Below, piece after piece: positions 10,222 to 22,400 of a DNA stretch of 64,000 nucleotides. The number at the start of each line of letters is the position of its first letter. Position 1 is the first letter of the stretch. The position numbers and the translations under genes are program-made. The notes below the pieces were generated by a model that saw only the letters and a program-made list of their open reading frames with translations, searched no databases and was not told the DNA's origin. Source of the stretch: Rhodosporidiobolus odoratus (Eukaryota; Basidiomycota; Microbotryomycetes; Sporidiobolales; Sporidiobolaceae); the NCBI GenBank assembly GCA_034387635.1, contig JAOANU010000001.1:310001-374000 (forward strand), read 5' to 3'.

Positions 10222-13015
10222 CTAAAACTCGATCAACTCCCCTACCTTGCCTCCTTCCTCCTCCTCCTCCTCCTCCTCCTTCTGTAACTCGTGCGTAGGA
10301 ACCGCCGGCAACGTCTCCAATCCAGTATGGGTCGGGGTAGGAAGATTCGTCTGTGGCACCGCGGGGAACTGGGAAGGTTTGTAATAGCCTGCTGGGACCG
10401 GCATCGGCGGTTGCTGTACCGGTGAAGGGGAAGTGTTCGACAATGGCTGTGGGGGGTGTTGAGATACTCGAAATTGCGATGCGGGTTGTTGTGGATGTTG
10501 AGGGGGAAGTGCGAAAGAAGGTAGTGGCTGTCCGGCGGAAAACGAGGCTTGGTGAGGGAGATAGCGTGGGTTCAGGTGTTGAGCATGAAGTGGTGCAGGT
10601 GGAACGGGAGCGGCTGGCATCGCATTTGCATTCAAGACGTTCGAGGTGTACGGGTTAGAAAAAGGACTGCCGGCGTGTCGATACGCTACACAAAAACAAG
10701 CCCCAAGTCGCAGGTGTCAGTCACGAGGAAAAGCTATCGAAAGAAAGGCAACACAGGGGGACTCACAAACTCGTTCCGTCAACCCCGCCCCGTAAACCCT
10801 AGCCGCCTCGGCCAACTTCCCCTCCATCTCCTTCAAAACCCCAATCCTAGCCCTCGTATCTCCCAAACTCCTGATCAACCCGGGCTCTACCCCTCGAACA
10901 TCATCATACATCTGCCTAGGTGCCACATGAGGTGGAAGGGAGGAGAAATGATGAAGGAGGGAAAGGGAAGCTGGAGGGAGATCGTGATTAGGAAGGGTGA
11001 ACGTGGATTTTGGAGGAGGTACGGGAGGAGGGGGCTGAGAATGAGACTGAGGGTTGTAGGGAAAGGAGGAAAAGGACGAAGAACGGGGAAATAGTTGACT
11101 GTAGGTTAACGCCTCCCCCACGGGTCCGGCTCCCGAAACGTGCACGCTCGACCCGGAGACCGTCCTGGCGAGATAGGGCGCACTAGCTGGAGGAGGTGCC
11201 AAATCTCGCAAACTCGCCGCAATGGCAGCTGCCAAATCTGGGTCTTCCTCTTCCTGCCCTGCAACTCCTCCAACAGCAGCCTTGGAATCCCTCGCCTCAG
11301 AGACCGTCGACGTATACGAGTACGAAGGGTTGTACCCCGACCTCGTCGTAGGCTGAGTTCGAAGTTGCTCCGGTGCGGCCTCGGCAAGAGAAGCCTCGAT
11401 CGCCTTCTTGAGGTCCTCATCTTCTCGTTCCCTCCCACTCTGCGTCGACCTTCCCAAAGTCGTTCCTCTTCCACTCCCATCTCCAGTCCCCTCCTTTTTC
11501 CCCTGCTCCTGCTGCTGAGATTGCTCCTGCAACTCCCTCGCAACCTTGGCCCCCGTCCCCTCCCTAATCCTCCTCGCACAGCTATCACAAACCCTCACCT
11601 TCTCTTCGATCCCGTAATGCGGCAGACTCGAAGTGGAAGAGGAACACGCCGCATCAAAGACTTGACCGCAGTTTCGACAGTGGTGTTTTCGGTTCAACAG
11701 GCTGAAGGGGGTTCGGCAGCGGGTGCAGAGGGGGGAGTCGAGCCAATCGGGGGCCTGGGCGTGCGGGGGCGGCGAGAGAGTATAGAGAGCGAGAGAGAGA
11801 GAGGGTAGATTCAAAGGATGGCGGGCGAAAGTGGGGAATTCGAAGGAGGAGGAAAACGTTGAGGTGGCAGGAAAGGGGAGCGTGGGTAACGGGGAAGTTG
11901 AACGAAGAGGGGGGAAAGAGAAACAGAAACAGCGGTGAGGAGAGGGATAGGAGATGACGAGTCAGTACAAAGAAGTGCAAGGACCGACTAAGGTTGACTG
12001 CTTGCGCGTAAGCGTCATAAGATATTGCCGCTGGCGCCAGTCACCCGTCTTCCGGCAAACGAGACGTGACCTCATCAAGCGCTACCCGCACTCGACGACG
12101 CGCCGAGCAACATAGTGCCGCAGGCGCCAGACAAGGTATAGTGCCGCAGGCGCTGGAGTCCTCAGGCTCGCTCGCTAGCGCTTCGCTCGGAGAAAGCTCA
12201 TCGAGCGCTACTCGCGTTCAACGTCGCGGGGCCCTCCTCGCTCACGCACTCCACCTTTGCCGGAATGCGCGACGCTCGGAGGGCCTATGTGTAAGGGCCT
12301 CGCCCATCGCCTGCTAGCGCAGGCGACGACGCTCGGGACGGGCGCCACGCGGCGCTCTTGGAAAGAAAGGACTCACGGAAAGCGACTCGACCATGGCCTT
12401 TCCTGCGCCCTCGTCGACCCTGGGAAAGTCTACTCCCGGCTCTTGGCTCAACCTGTCGTAGACCCTGACCAGTTCCGAGTGAAGGAGGGCGTCTCGTCCC
12501 GAGGCTTTGAAGGCGAGGGCCCACTGCTGGAGGTGGTCCTTGGCTTGTGTCTGAACGTCTCGGTTGACTCCACCTTTTTTTCGACCCGAGGCGAGGAGTT
12601 CGAGTTCGGTTGCGAGGCCTCCTCCTCCCCCACTTGATGCGGCTCCGGCGGCGAGAGCCGAGTTGAACTGGGTTCCCGAGTTTTTGATGAGGACGTCGAG
12701 GAGGTTCAAGGTGTGGAGGACGACGTTGGGGTTGTCGTGGGAGAGTTTGGGGGCGAGGGAGGCGAGGGCTTGAGGAGGGGAGAGGGAGGAGGAGCGGAGG
12801 AGGTCAGAGAGGGAGAGGGCGGTGGGGAGATCCAAGGGGGCGAGGGTGGGTGAAGGGAGTAGAGGGGAAGTGCATTTCTCTGCAGCGTGCAGTCGAGTGT
12901 GATGGGTGAGTTGGACAGTGAGGATGACGATGGGGAGGAGGGGAAAGAGAGTGAGCTGACCGAGCAGTTGATCAAACTCTAGCTGAGGTTGACTCGGTCC
13001 CCACAAGAAGGCCAT
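10222..13015 (-). CDS. VPS27: Vps27, ESCRT-0 subunit (VHS-FYVE-UIM)
   Basis: Sorts ubiquitinated cargo at endosomes and recruits ESCRT-I; works with Hse1. Start ATG 13015. An 81-nt intron (12880-12960) joins FDQLL to EKCTSPLLP. A VHS domain follows (LPTALSLSDLL, LNLLDVLIKNSG). A 622-nt intron (11755-12376, phase 0) joins it to APDWLDSPLCTRC and a FYVE finger with the PI3P signature RKHHCRNCG and closing CDSC. Two ubiquitin-interacting motifs follow: EDLKKAIEASLAEA and DPDLAAAIAASLRD. Next come a helical Hse1-binding-like region (RARIGVLKEMEGKLAEAAR), an intron near 10756-10691, a Pro/Gln-rich tail, eight Glu and the C-terminal clathrin-box-like GELIEF. Length is about 680 residues, close to yeast Vps27. 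Head-to-head with the aminopeptidase gene. Confidence 0.93.
12071..12235. repeat. Direct repeats inside the oversized VPS27 intron
   Basis: An exact 16-mer (ATAGTGCCGCAGGCGC) occurs at 12112-12127 and 12138-12153. A diverged unit beginning CTCATCRAGCGCTAC occurs at 12071 and 12197, spaced 126 bp. Palindromes such as GCCTGCTAGCGCAGGC (12309-12324) lie nearby. The stretch looks like a small repeat-derived insertion in the intron. Confidence 0.65.
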
Positions 13016-13130
13016 TCCTGTACTGTACTGTATCTAGCCAGTGTTAGCAGTAGCCGTGACGGCAAGGCAAGGGAAAAGAAGGGAGAGCCAACCTTGGTAA
13101 GTTGTGCCTCCGAGTCTGTTTCCACTGTAC
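13016..13130. promoter_or_regulatory. Shared divergent promoter VPS27 / aminopeptidase
   Basis: Only 115 bp separate the two start codons as modelled, so the genes share a bidirectional promoter. If the aminopeptidase starts further right the gap is somewhat larger. No classical TATA box is obvious. Confidence 0.5.
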
Positions 13131-16100
13131 ATGTTGACCATGCTGTCGTGTATTGCTGCACTGTTACCCACCAGGGATCACTCGTCCACCCTGTCTACCC
13201 TCTGCGATGACAAGCTCAGCTGCTCCCACCTCGACAAACCCTCGTTCAACCTTGGCCAGCCAGTTACAGTGCAACCTCAGGTGGGGCCGCGTTCTGTAGA
13301 TCAACCTCTCAACCTCTTCAACGCCACAGCTAGACTAGATGCACTACGCACAGAGATGCAGCATGCTCAAGTCGACGCTTAGTGAGCCCCAACCTCTCTA
13401 GCCTCCTTGGTCCACTTCAGACTCGCTTATCTTTTCCCCCCTCTTGTAATCGACAGCATCGTCCCTACCGCCGACGCTCACGGCTCAGAGTCCGCCTTCT
13501 CTCCTCCTTCCTCCTTGTCTTCTTGAGCTCACTTTCTCCCTCTCACACAGGTACGTAGGCGAAGGCGACAAACGTCGAGCCTGGCTCTCCGGGTTCGTCC
13601 TCATCCCCTTTCCGCTCTTCGCTGTTCCTTCCCCCTACCCTCTCTTCTGCCTTGCTGACGCTAGCTTCATGGTCTACAGCTTCACCGGCTCAGCCGGCGT
13701 AGCCATCGTCACTCGCGCCTCAGCCGGCGGCGGCGACCGCGCTTTCCTCTTTACCGACTGTACGTCCCTCCTTCCTCCCTCCCTCTCCCTCTCGTATCTA
13801 ACCCCGGATGTGTACGTTCCCAGCTCGCTACCACACCCAAGCCACCCAAGAACTAGATCCTACCCTCTGGGACCTTCAAAAAGTCGGTCTCAAAGGGGTC
13901 AAAGATTGGATCGCCTGGTTGGCGGCAGGGGAGGACGAGAATGGTTTACCGGGGGGGACGAGGGTAGGGGTGGACGCGGAAGGGGTGGATTTTGGTAAGC
14001 CTTTTTTCTCCGTCGTGCAGTGTGCGCTTCTTTTGGCACCTTCTGACTTGCCCCCCTTTCTCCCTCTCCCTCTCCCTCTCCCTCTCCCTCTCCCTCTCCC
14101 TCTCCCTCTCCCTCTCCCTCTCCCTCTCCCTCTCCCCTCTCCCTCTCCCTCTCCCTCTCCCTCTCCCTCTCCCTCTCCCTCTCCCCCATGGTACGCAGCT
14201 ACCGCCCAAACTCTGACCCCTCTCTTACACACACGCGGGCTCTCGCTCGTCTACCCCTCGCAAGGAAACCTTGTCGATCGAGTTTGGGGAACCGACAGAC
14301 CAGAGAGGAAGAAAGGTGGAATAGTGGATCAACCGCTTGAATTCGCAGGTTCGTAGTCTCTCTTTTCTTTCCCGATTACATTCTTCTTCTTCTTCTTCTT
14401 CTTCTTCTTCTTCTTCTTCTTCTTCTTCTTCTTCTTCTTCTTCTTCTTCTTCTTCTTCTTCTTCTTCTTCTTCTTCTTCTTCTTCTTCTTCTTCTTCTTC
14501 TTCTTCTTCTTCTTCTTCTTCTTCTCCTCCTCCTCTTCCTTATCGCTGAACCTCCCCTCCTCTCCCCTCCTCCTCTTCTTGAGCGCAGGTGAATCCGCCC
14601 AGGACAAACTCACCGACCTCCGACACTGGATTCAAACGCACTACCCACCCGTGGAAGGTTCCCCCACCCCTTCCTACCTAATCACCTCCCTCCCCCTCCT
14701 AGCCTGGTTCCTCAACCTCCGCGGCACAGACATCGCTTTCAATCCCTTCTTCTACGCTTATTGCCTCGTCGGTCCTGGGTCTCTTACTCTGTGGGTACAG
14801 GAAAATACGGGAGAGGTTGTGAAGGAGAGGATTGAGGAGCTCGGGGGAGAGGTTAGAGCGTATGAGATGGTTAGGGGGGATTTGAAGGAATTGGGGGAGA
14901 GGGGGGAGAGGGTTGTGGGGGAGGGCGCGGTTATTGTCGCGTTGACGGAAGCTTTGGGTGTACGTCCTCTCCGCCATACCCCTCCGAGCCTTCGGTGGTT
15001 CTTTACGTTTACTATTATCACTGACGATCCGGAACACCGTTACAAAACAATACGAAAACCCCAACCGAAACCGAAAACAAAAATATAAAAAAACAGTCCA
15101 ATTTTCTTCCCCTTCCAGACTCGATCCCCTCTCCCCTCCTCTCCGCTCAAGCTCTCAAGAATCCTACCGAGTTGCAAGGGTTTCGAAATGCTTATTTGAG
15201 GGATGGAGTGGCTTGGGTCAGGTGGATGGCTTGGTTGGAAGAAACTCTGGCGAGACAACAACGGAGGAGCAAGAAGAAGAAAGGAGGGGAAAAGGGGAAA
15301 GAGGGGACAGAGGTTACAGAGTGGGAAGCGGCGGAGAAGTTGACTGAGTTTAGGAGGGAGGGGGACGAGTTTGCCGGGGTGCGTTTGCGTTTCGGCCGTT
15401 TCCGGCCCTTTCTCATCAGTATCTGTCCGAATGGGTGAGCTGACCAAGATACTCCTGGGATCGCTAGCTCGCTTATGAGAATATCAGCGCGTCGGGGGAG
15501 AATGCCGGTACGTGTTGTCGCTTCTCTTCCTGCTCTGTCTGGCCTTTCTTCGTACCTCTTCACGTCACTAACCCAGGTTTCGTTGTGCATTCCTCCCTTT
15601 TTCGCTCGACCACGTTTGCATTTTTCATGGGGACGCTCGAACAGCCCTTCCGCATTACGCTCCTTCGCCTGACCACCCTGTTCCCATCTCGCTCGAAACG
15701 CCGTACTTGAACGACAGGTAGCTTGGCATCTCTTTCTCCTTCGCCCCCCCTCAGCGACCAAAGTTGAGGCTGACCCTCATTCGTTCTTCGACACGCAGCG
15801 GAGCTCAATACCGAGATGGTACAATCGACACCACCCGAACCTACCACTTTGGTCTCTCCCCCCTCCTTTCTCACCAATCCCTCCTCTCTTCCCTCCTGCC
15901 CTCCACCTCCTCCCCTTCCAAGAAGTATACCGAATACCAACGCTCCTTCACCCTAGTCCTGCAAGGTCACATCTCCCTCGACACTCTTATCTTTCCCGAA
16001 GGAACTACAGGAGAACAGATTGATGTACTTGCTAGAAGGGCACTTTGGAGTAGAGGGATGGAGTATGGACATGGGACTGGACATGGGATTGGGGCGTTTG

Positions 16101-16657
16101 GGACGGTGCATGAGACTCAGGTGGGGATTTCTCATGCGAGAAGGTATTTCGGTGAGTTTCATCCCTGTTTTTTTTTTTTCCTTTCCCCTCCCGACTGCTC
16201 TGTTCCCATCTTACCCTACCCCACTCATAGCAACCCCCCTCTTACCCGGTCATGTCACCTCTAACGAACCCGCCTATTACGAACCGGGTCACTATGGGAT
16301 CCGGATCGAGAGTGTCTTGGCGGTCAAAGAGGTCGAAACGCAGAGGAAGATGGGAAGTGAGGAAGGAAAGAGGTGGTTTGGGTTTGAGAGGATGACGGTG
16401 GTACGTGTCCCTTCCAACTTCTCTCCCTCTTCTTTTTCTTTCTCTTGCTCCCACATTGTTACATAGCAACTGATCAAGAACCAGAGGATTCTGAACGACA
16501 GGTACCCATCCAATCCACCCTAACCCTCCCTAACCTCCTTACCCCCGCTGAGAAGAAATGGCTCAAGAACCACAATCAGGAATGTAAGGACAAGCTGATG
16601 CCTTTGTTGAAGGAGAAGGGGGATTCGCGGGCTATGAGGTGGTTGAGGAGGCAGTGA
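13131..16657 (+). CDS. Xaa-Pro aminopeptidase (M24B, aminopeptidase P type)
   Basis: Cytosolic-type two-metal aminopeptidase releasing the N-terminal residue from X-Pro peptides. Creatinase-like N domain: ARLDALRTEMQHAQVDA, then across an intron YIVPTADAHGSE, then YVGEGDKRRAWLSGFTGSAG. In the catalytic domain an intron splits NDS|GAQYRDGTIDTTRT, restoring D-S-G...D with 11-residue spacing, the two metal Asp ligands. GTGHGIGAFGTVHE supplies the His; SNEPAYYEPGHYGIRIE supplies the Glu pair. The end is MRWLRRQ at 16657. At least ten exons. Two introns hold long microsatellites. The start is uncertain: ATG 13131 is the best in-frame choice, since ATG 13208 leads to early stops with any simple splice I tried. 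Confidence 0.92.
14059..14185. repeat. (CCCTCT)n hexanucleotide microsatellite in an intron
   Basis: About 20 CCCTCT units with one slip (CTCCCCTCT near 14133-14140). It lies in the aminopeptidase intron that follows GVDFG and precedes YAATAQTLTPL-like coding sequence. Confidence 0.9.
14381..14524. repeat. (TTC)48 trinucleotide microsatellite in an intron
   Basis: About 144 bp of uninterrupted TTC units in the aminopeptidase intron between EFAG and ESAQDKLTDLRHW. Pyrimidine strand is the sense strand. It forms a polypurine/polypyrimidine tract. Confidence 0.95.
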
Positions 16658-17322
16658 GTGGGCGAGCTTGAAGCACGCTATGGAAGGGTGGTGTTCCTTT
16701 GAGACGAGAGGAAGTTGGGGTTGTAGAGTGTTTGATGATTAATCGGGTTCGTCTGGTACTGTCTTTTCGTCGCCTCGTCCCAGCTCTGGTGCAGGAATAA
16801 ACCATGACTATCGCTGAACACTCGGAACTAGCTAGCAGAACAGGACGGAGCTGCAGCAAAAAGCTATCGACGTGCAGGGTAATCTGCATGCCGCTGCCAG
16901 TGCATTCATTGTTGGCACTTTTTCCCCCTCCCGGATCCGGATACACTTTCCCAGTCTACTGATCGCCACAGCCAATGCTCAGAGCTCAGTGCTAGCGGGC
17001 TCTGGATGACGGGGAAAACCCCTTCTCTTTCTTGCATGGTAACGAAGTTCATGACCTTCTCAATCCGGGAGTTGTCCCTTCGCGAACGCAATCCCGAATA
17101 CCTGGACTCCAAGCTTCTTCCGATGACATTCCTGAGACCTGCCACAAGAGCTGTACACTGTGCTGCAACGTGGAAAAAGTCAAGCTGGACGACATAGCCT
17201 CGCCCGGGCGTCCGCGGACAGCAGTCACCGGTCATCGCCTCGCGCCCGAATTGAATCCGACGGAGTTCTCACAGGTCACTCCGTTTCAGCCCATACCTAG
17301 CTCCCGTCGCGCTCCACTCGCC
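16658..17322. other. Intergenic between the aminopeptidase and member B
   Basis: Aminopeptidase 3' flank followed by the upstream region of family member B. A 109-codon frame on the minus strand (17235-16906) has no recognisable motif and is not called. Confidence 0.5.
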
Positions 17323-18762
17323 ATGGCTGCCGCCGCGCCACCAACAATCAGTGGCAGGGGCCTTTTGAACGACGCGCAGATCATACAAGCTCGAGCAAAG
17401 CAGCCCCCAGCATTTCGCGTCTTCACGAGATTCCAGCCTATCTTCTCCGGTGCGATTGTCCACAATCAAGGCTAATCCGCCTATCAGTGTCTGAGAAGAT
17501 CTTCGCGCGCAGGGCAGGCCGCTCTTGTGGCGCACATCGTCGCTCACGGGAAGGATCGCGATACCCGACTCGCGGCTCTCGTCAATGAAAGCTTCCGAGC
17601 TCACGCACTACCCTTGACGTGCTTGTACCAGAGCTTTGCTCACCCCGGGAATGCCGAGGTTACCCCTCCTGTGCCTTTCACCCTGAGGACCGACGCTCGA
17701 GATGCTTTGCAGGTGAGCTAGGCAATGCTCGTTTCTGGCTGTGCCGGGCTTAACTGACAAGGTCCTGCTCTCAGCCCCAGAATAACGGGTAGTTTGCATC
17801 TACGCTCACTTGAACCTCTCAATCCAAACCTGACCGCAGCTTTGGTCCTTCTCAGAGATCGATTCATCCTCGACGTGCGCCTCCTCGACTCATTCAGCCC
17901 TCAGTACCCTGGTTCATGTGTCGACATTTGGGAACCTGTCAAACTCCCCGACGGCACCACTCTCCACTGCCTCACCCTCCCTCAGATCATCCTCCACCTC
18001 CTCTTCGCCCTCGCCCCCAGAGCCTACAACTCACCGCGTCGCAATCAAATTGCCGCTCTGAACTACTTTCTTGATGGTACGACAGTGAATCAAAACTTGT
18101 GTCTGTGGACATTGTCCATGGCATGGGAGACCGCGGTGGTTCTCATCGGCCTCAAGACCTTCGAGAAACAAATGCGCCAGACCATGCAGGACCACGTCAG
18201 TGGGCCGGAGCTCAACGCTTTGTATCAAGGCACGGCTACTCTCCTGAAACACAATATGGAGACGCCCTTCATGGTACGATGGGAGGTTGCGCAACGTCAG
18301 GTACCTGCGGCTCAACGACAAGATGTGTACGATAAACTTTTCGCCCGCCACGAAAAGGTCTTGCCGCAGGTTGCCGCATTGATGGAGGTATGTGCTTGCA
18401 CCCGACCGTACACGAGGGTCTCCCACGAATACTGTTGCAAACATCGCTGACATCCCTTTGTCCTACTCCTGCCCGTTCCTTGCCCCACTTCCCCCACGCA
18501 ACCTTACGTGTCGACGGCATCCTCCACGGCAAACTACCGATGTGTAGCGCCTGAAAGATGCAGTCCAGACCCACCGGGCGTCGACAGCTGCCACGAGACT
18601 TTCCGGGCAATTGGTACGTGCTCTTGAAGAGGCTCGTCGATTTACCATTTGCCTGCTAATCTCGTGCTTTCCCCTTGTTCCCAGCGCTCACTCGCCAAAA
18701 CATCGGCTTATGTACCTCGTTGTCGTCGAACCGGTGCGGTCTGGAGCGGTGGTCAGGAATGA
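17323..18762 (+). CDS. Diverged member B of the multicopy family
   Basis: Function unknown. Start ATG 17323 (MAAAAPPTISGRGLLN). Exon 1 ends FSG, spliced to QAALVAHIVAHGKDRD (M1/M2 boundary as in A and F). PLTCLYQSFAHPG and PVPFTL correspond to M3. After an intron near 17730-17775 a long helical exon follows. It contains LRDRFILDVRLLDSF, then LTLPQIILHLLFALAP, LCLWTLSMAWETA and KLFARHEKVLPQVAALME. The last aligns with the end of M5 (for example RYDGIFGHLKTLLQ in C1). A short exon (RLKDAVQTHRAS...) and a last exon beginning RSLAKTSAYVPRCRR carry signature M7. The stop is 18762. It lacks the tight HDWDDA motif of the array members. Assignment rests on module order and M7, so it is a distant relative at best. 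Confidence 0.55.
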
Positions 18763-19426
18763 AGGTTCACGTCAAAAGAATGGGGCTGTGGATTACGAGG
18801 CAGAAATGGTCATGTTGGCTGCTGCATGGTTTATCTTGTCTAGCTAGTTCTGCTCAGATCCATTCTTTGTTGTCAACGGTACATTCGACAGTCAGCACCC
18901 TGGCACGAGAATAGCTCATAGCCGGCGGGAACACCCGTACGCTTCACGAGACATGTACAACAGCAGGCCTTGTCACAATATCTTGTTCAGCGGTGAAAGC
19001 TTCCTCAGCCTCAACGTCGTCAACCAGGAAGCGGCATGCGCAATTTGCGACAGGATGACAGGATACGATACGCCTCTCGGTTGCTGTAATGCCCGCTGTC
19101 CTTGACCTTCCCAAGTCGACATTGCGCCTGCAGCCGCTTTTCTTTCCGACAGACTCCACTCTGTCGACGGTTCGGCCAGTGGCTGAAACCCTTGCTGCAT
19201 GCATCGCAGGCAAAGACCGCTTACATTTGCGGACAGCACGGCGGCCCGCCAGTACCAGCCAACTCTCGCTGGTTCTCCAGCATCCGAGGCAACCAGGCGC
19301 ATTATCGCGACATTGCGCGACCGATAAGGACAGAAGGGTATCGACAGAGAAATACCCGGACGAAGAACAGCAACAAGATGGTTAAAAGACCCACGACAAA
19401 AAGGCAAAACGAAAAACCTAGGACTG
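18763..19426. other. Tail-to-tail intergenic between member B and DOCK gene
   Basis: Two converging 3' flanks. A few minus-strand frames continue past the DOCK stop without coding character. Confidence 0.5.
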
Positions 19427-22400
19427 CTAAGACCCCTCTTCGACCACCATATTCGCCACACTCCCTTTCCGTCTCCCGAGCTTCTTGACGCCGCTCGCAG
19501 CCGTCGAGAGGAACAAACTCGCCCGCCGCCCCACTCCGTTGGCGTTCGTACCGCCATTTGCCGCATCGCTCGAGCGAAGGTGTCCATTCGGAACCGAGGT
19601 CGAGGTGGTACTGGTTCCTCCAGCCTGGGAACCAGATCGCAGAGAAAAGAGTGACCGTGTCGGACTAGCTCGTCCATCCTGAGTCGGGGTCCCACTGCCG
19701 CCGTTCGAAGAGTAGACGCTAGCGGCTCGAACGCTACCGTTGGCATAGCCGGATCCGGTGCTCGACTGCTGACGTGCGGCCCGCGACGCGCCAGCAATGA
19801 GGGATTGATCGTTCGCGGCATGGGTAGAGACGCTCTCTCGTCGGATGTGTGAAGCTGAGATAGAAGTCGAGCTGGCGGAAGGAGGCAGAGACCCTGACGA
19901 GGCGGAGGTGACAAGAATGGTGCCGAAGGATTTCGAGGTGGTAGGTAATGCAGAAGACGTCGATTCGACGATGGAAGAGGCGGACGAAGCAGCGCCGAAC
20001 TGGGTAGGCTCATAGGCTTGTTCGGGTAGCCGGGTAAGCTCGTCTGCAAAGTTCTTCTCGAAGACTGCATCAAAGGAAGATCGGCGTAGGTCAGCATTGG
20101 GCGCAAGTCAACAAGGGAAGTGCAACGCACAGCGCTCCAGCGTCTCATGGAAAGGCTGCATCTCGACCGCTGCCAACTCTCCATGCAAACGCAAACACCG
20201 GGCCAGCGTGACGACCTGCTCACAAAAGACAGTGAGTCAGCGAGACGCATCATCAAGATGAGACTCATGGGGACTAGACGTACTAGCTCGTCTATCGATG
20301 CTTCTAAGTGTCGAACGATGCCGACTTGTGAAGGCGGTAGGTTGGCGATGAAGTCGGGTTGCAGGAACGCCTTGCGGTAAGCGGGAACACCTTGATTGAG
20401 AGGCGAGTCGACAGCTGAATTGAGCGCCATAGAGAGCGGGTTGCTGCGGTCGTGGAGCAGCAAAAGTCAGCAAGGCAGTATGTGGAGAGTCGGGCAAAGA
20501 GTGGACCTGTTGATCTTGCGCCGGTCTGGCTCAGTTTGACTCAAGGCTTGGTATCGCCGCTCAAGGTTAGACAGCTCGATTCGCTTCGCCTCGACGTCCT
20601 TAAGCGCGTTCTCGACGGGGCTGATCTCGATGAGGCGAATCTCGACGATTTCTGACCGTCGGAGAACAGTCGGAAACGAGTCTTCGCAGATGAGAACCTG
20701 CGGAAGTCAAGAAGTTAGGACCATGATGGATAATGGTCAAGCGCATCAAAGCCGCACCGTCTTCTCCGTCCAGAGCGAAGCGAAGTCGTTCGTCGACCGA
20801 CTCCTCCCCTCGCCATCCTTCGCCAAGGGTCGCGTGAACGAAAAGGTATTGACATTGTTGTGTTGCCAGTACGCTCGGATGTAATGCGGACAGTCGGGAT
20901 TAGCGAAGACGGGCAATGTCGGGTCAACCTCGGGGGTGACGGCGGTGATTTGCAGGAACTGAGATTCGCTTTCTTGAACGGCAGCTGAGGGAATGCTGCT
21001 TGTCTTGAGAAGTTGCGCGCTATATGCATGCTAGGGGTGTTAGCTCGGCGAGAATGGTAGCCTGTGAGGGTGTCAGGGCTCACCCCGGATGCTTGTTCAG
21101 GAGGTGCTCGATGAAGGATCCGAGATTCTCCAGACCTTGACCGCGGTAGATGAACTGCTTGCCACCGAGTGACAGTGGCCATCGTCCGCCATAGAAGGCC
21201 ACTCGGAAGTAGTTGCTGCAGGAAGAAGTGGATCGCCAGCGTCAGTGGTGGCGGTAAAGAGGAAGCGCGATCTGACTCACCCGAAGTGACGGTCCGAGTT
21301 GACGATGCTGGTGAGGAGCTCAGCTTGTAGCTTGAACAAGTCGGCCAGCCGCGAGTAGTTGAAGACATGCTCATACTCCTGCTGCAACTCTTTGCAAAGG
21401 TCAAGAGCTGCCTCCCACGACTTGCCTCGAGAAAGATGCTCTAAAATGCGCATGTAGAGCGTTCTGCAGTAAAATTCTAGACGTTAGCAAGCGACTGACC
21501 GCAAAGACCGGGAATAGCACTCGCTCTTTTCGTGCGAACTCAGTCTGCCGCGGTAGGTCAAGGTCGGGAAGCGGCTCGACGAATTGGGCAAGACTCCATT
21601 CGTGCAGATCGGCGTGAAGCTTGAGCGTAAGACCCGCTTCGGTGTCGTTGCCTAGCGCGACGTGGTCTGCGAGTCGACGGAGCTTAGCTGGCGTTCTGGA
21701 AGAACACGGACAAAAGTAGCTCACAGGACACAAGACGCTGGACGTAGCGGATGAAGATCTCGCTTCGGCCGATACCACGGATGAAGGTCATGAGTCGGAG
21801 AGTGGAGATAATGCGGTCCTCTGCAAGGTCAAAGCCGGATCAGTGAAGGATTCGAAAAAAGGAGCGAAAGCAGATCAATCTGACCCTGAAACTGCGAGAG
21901 GGCGAGGGCGTGAGCACACGGACTCGAAGCAGCACGTAAACCGAATGAAAACTGAGCGTACCTCTTCCCCCTCTGGCAGATTCCTCACCGCGAGCAACAA
22001 GTCCAAGAACGAATCGATACTGCCAAGGAACGACTCGACCTGCTCCCGCAGCTTGTCGTCGACGTTCGAGTCATCGAACAGCTGTCGCAGCTGAGCGACG
22101 AAGAAAGTACGCGACATCTCATCTCCCCTTGTTTCGACGCCAAAGAGTCGGTCGAGCTTGTCGATTACTTCTTGTTCGATAATGGCGAAATGGGAGGAGA
22201 TGGTGTACTACGGCAATCATCGGCGACGGTCAGTCAGAAACGAGGTCCTTCGAGGAACGGAAGCGATGAGGAGGAAAGAATGCGTAACATACCTCGGACA
22301 CGATCATACTGTGCAGAATTTGCACCGCCGCTCTTCGCAGCTCATCATGATGCGATAAGCAAAGCGAAAGCACCCCCTCCACCAACCCTGGCACAAACTG

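Noticed and set aside
12314..12376. Separate VHS-only gene ending near 12314
   Set aside because: Splicing 12376 to 11755 in phase 0 gives normal Vps27 spacing between VHS and FYVE; one gene is simpler.
13876..14232. Glu/Gly/Arg repeat frames on the minus strand
   Set aside because: Translation of the (CCCTCT)n intronic microsatellite.
14329..14613. 94-codon frame of almost pure Lys (and Ser on the other strand)
   Set aside because: Created by the (TTC)48 microsatellite in an intron of the aminopeptidase gene.
16906..17235. 109-codon minus-strand frame
   Set aside because: No motif, no splice context, sits in the spacer between two supported genes.
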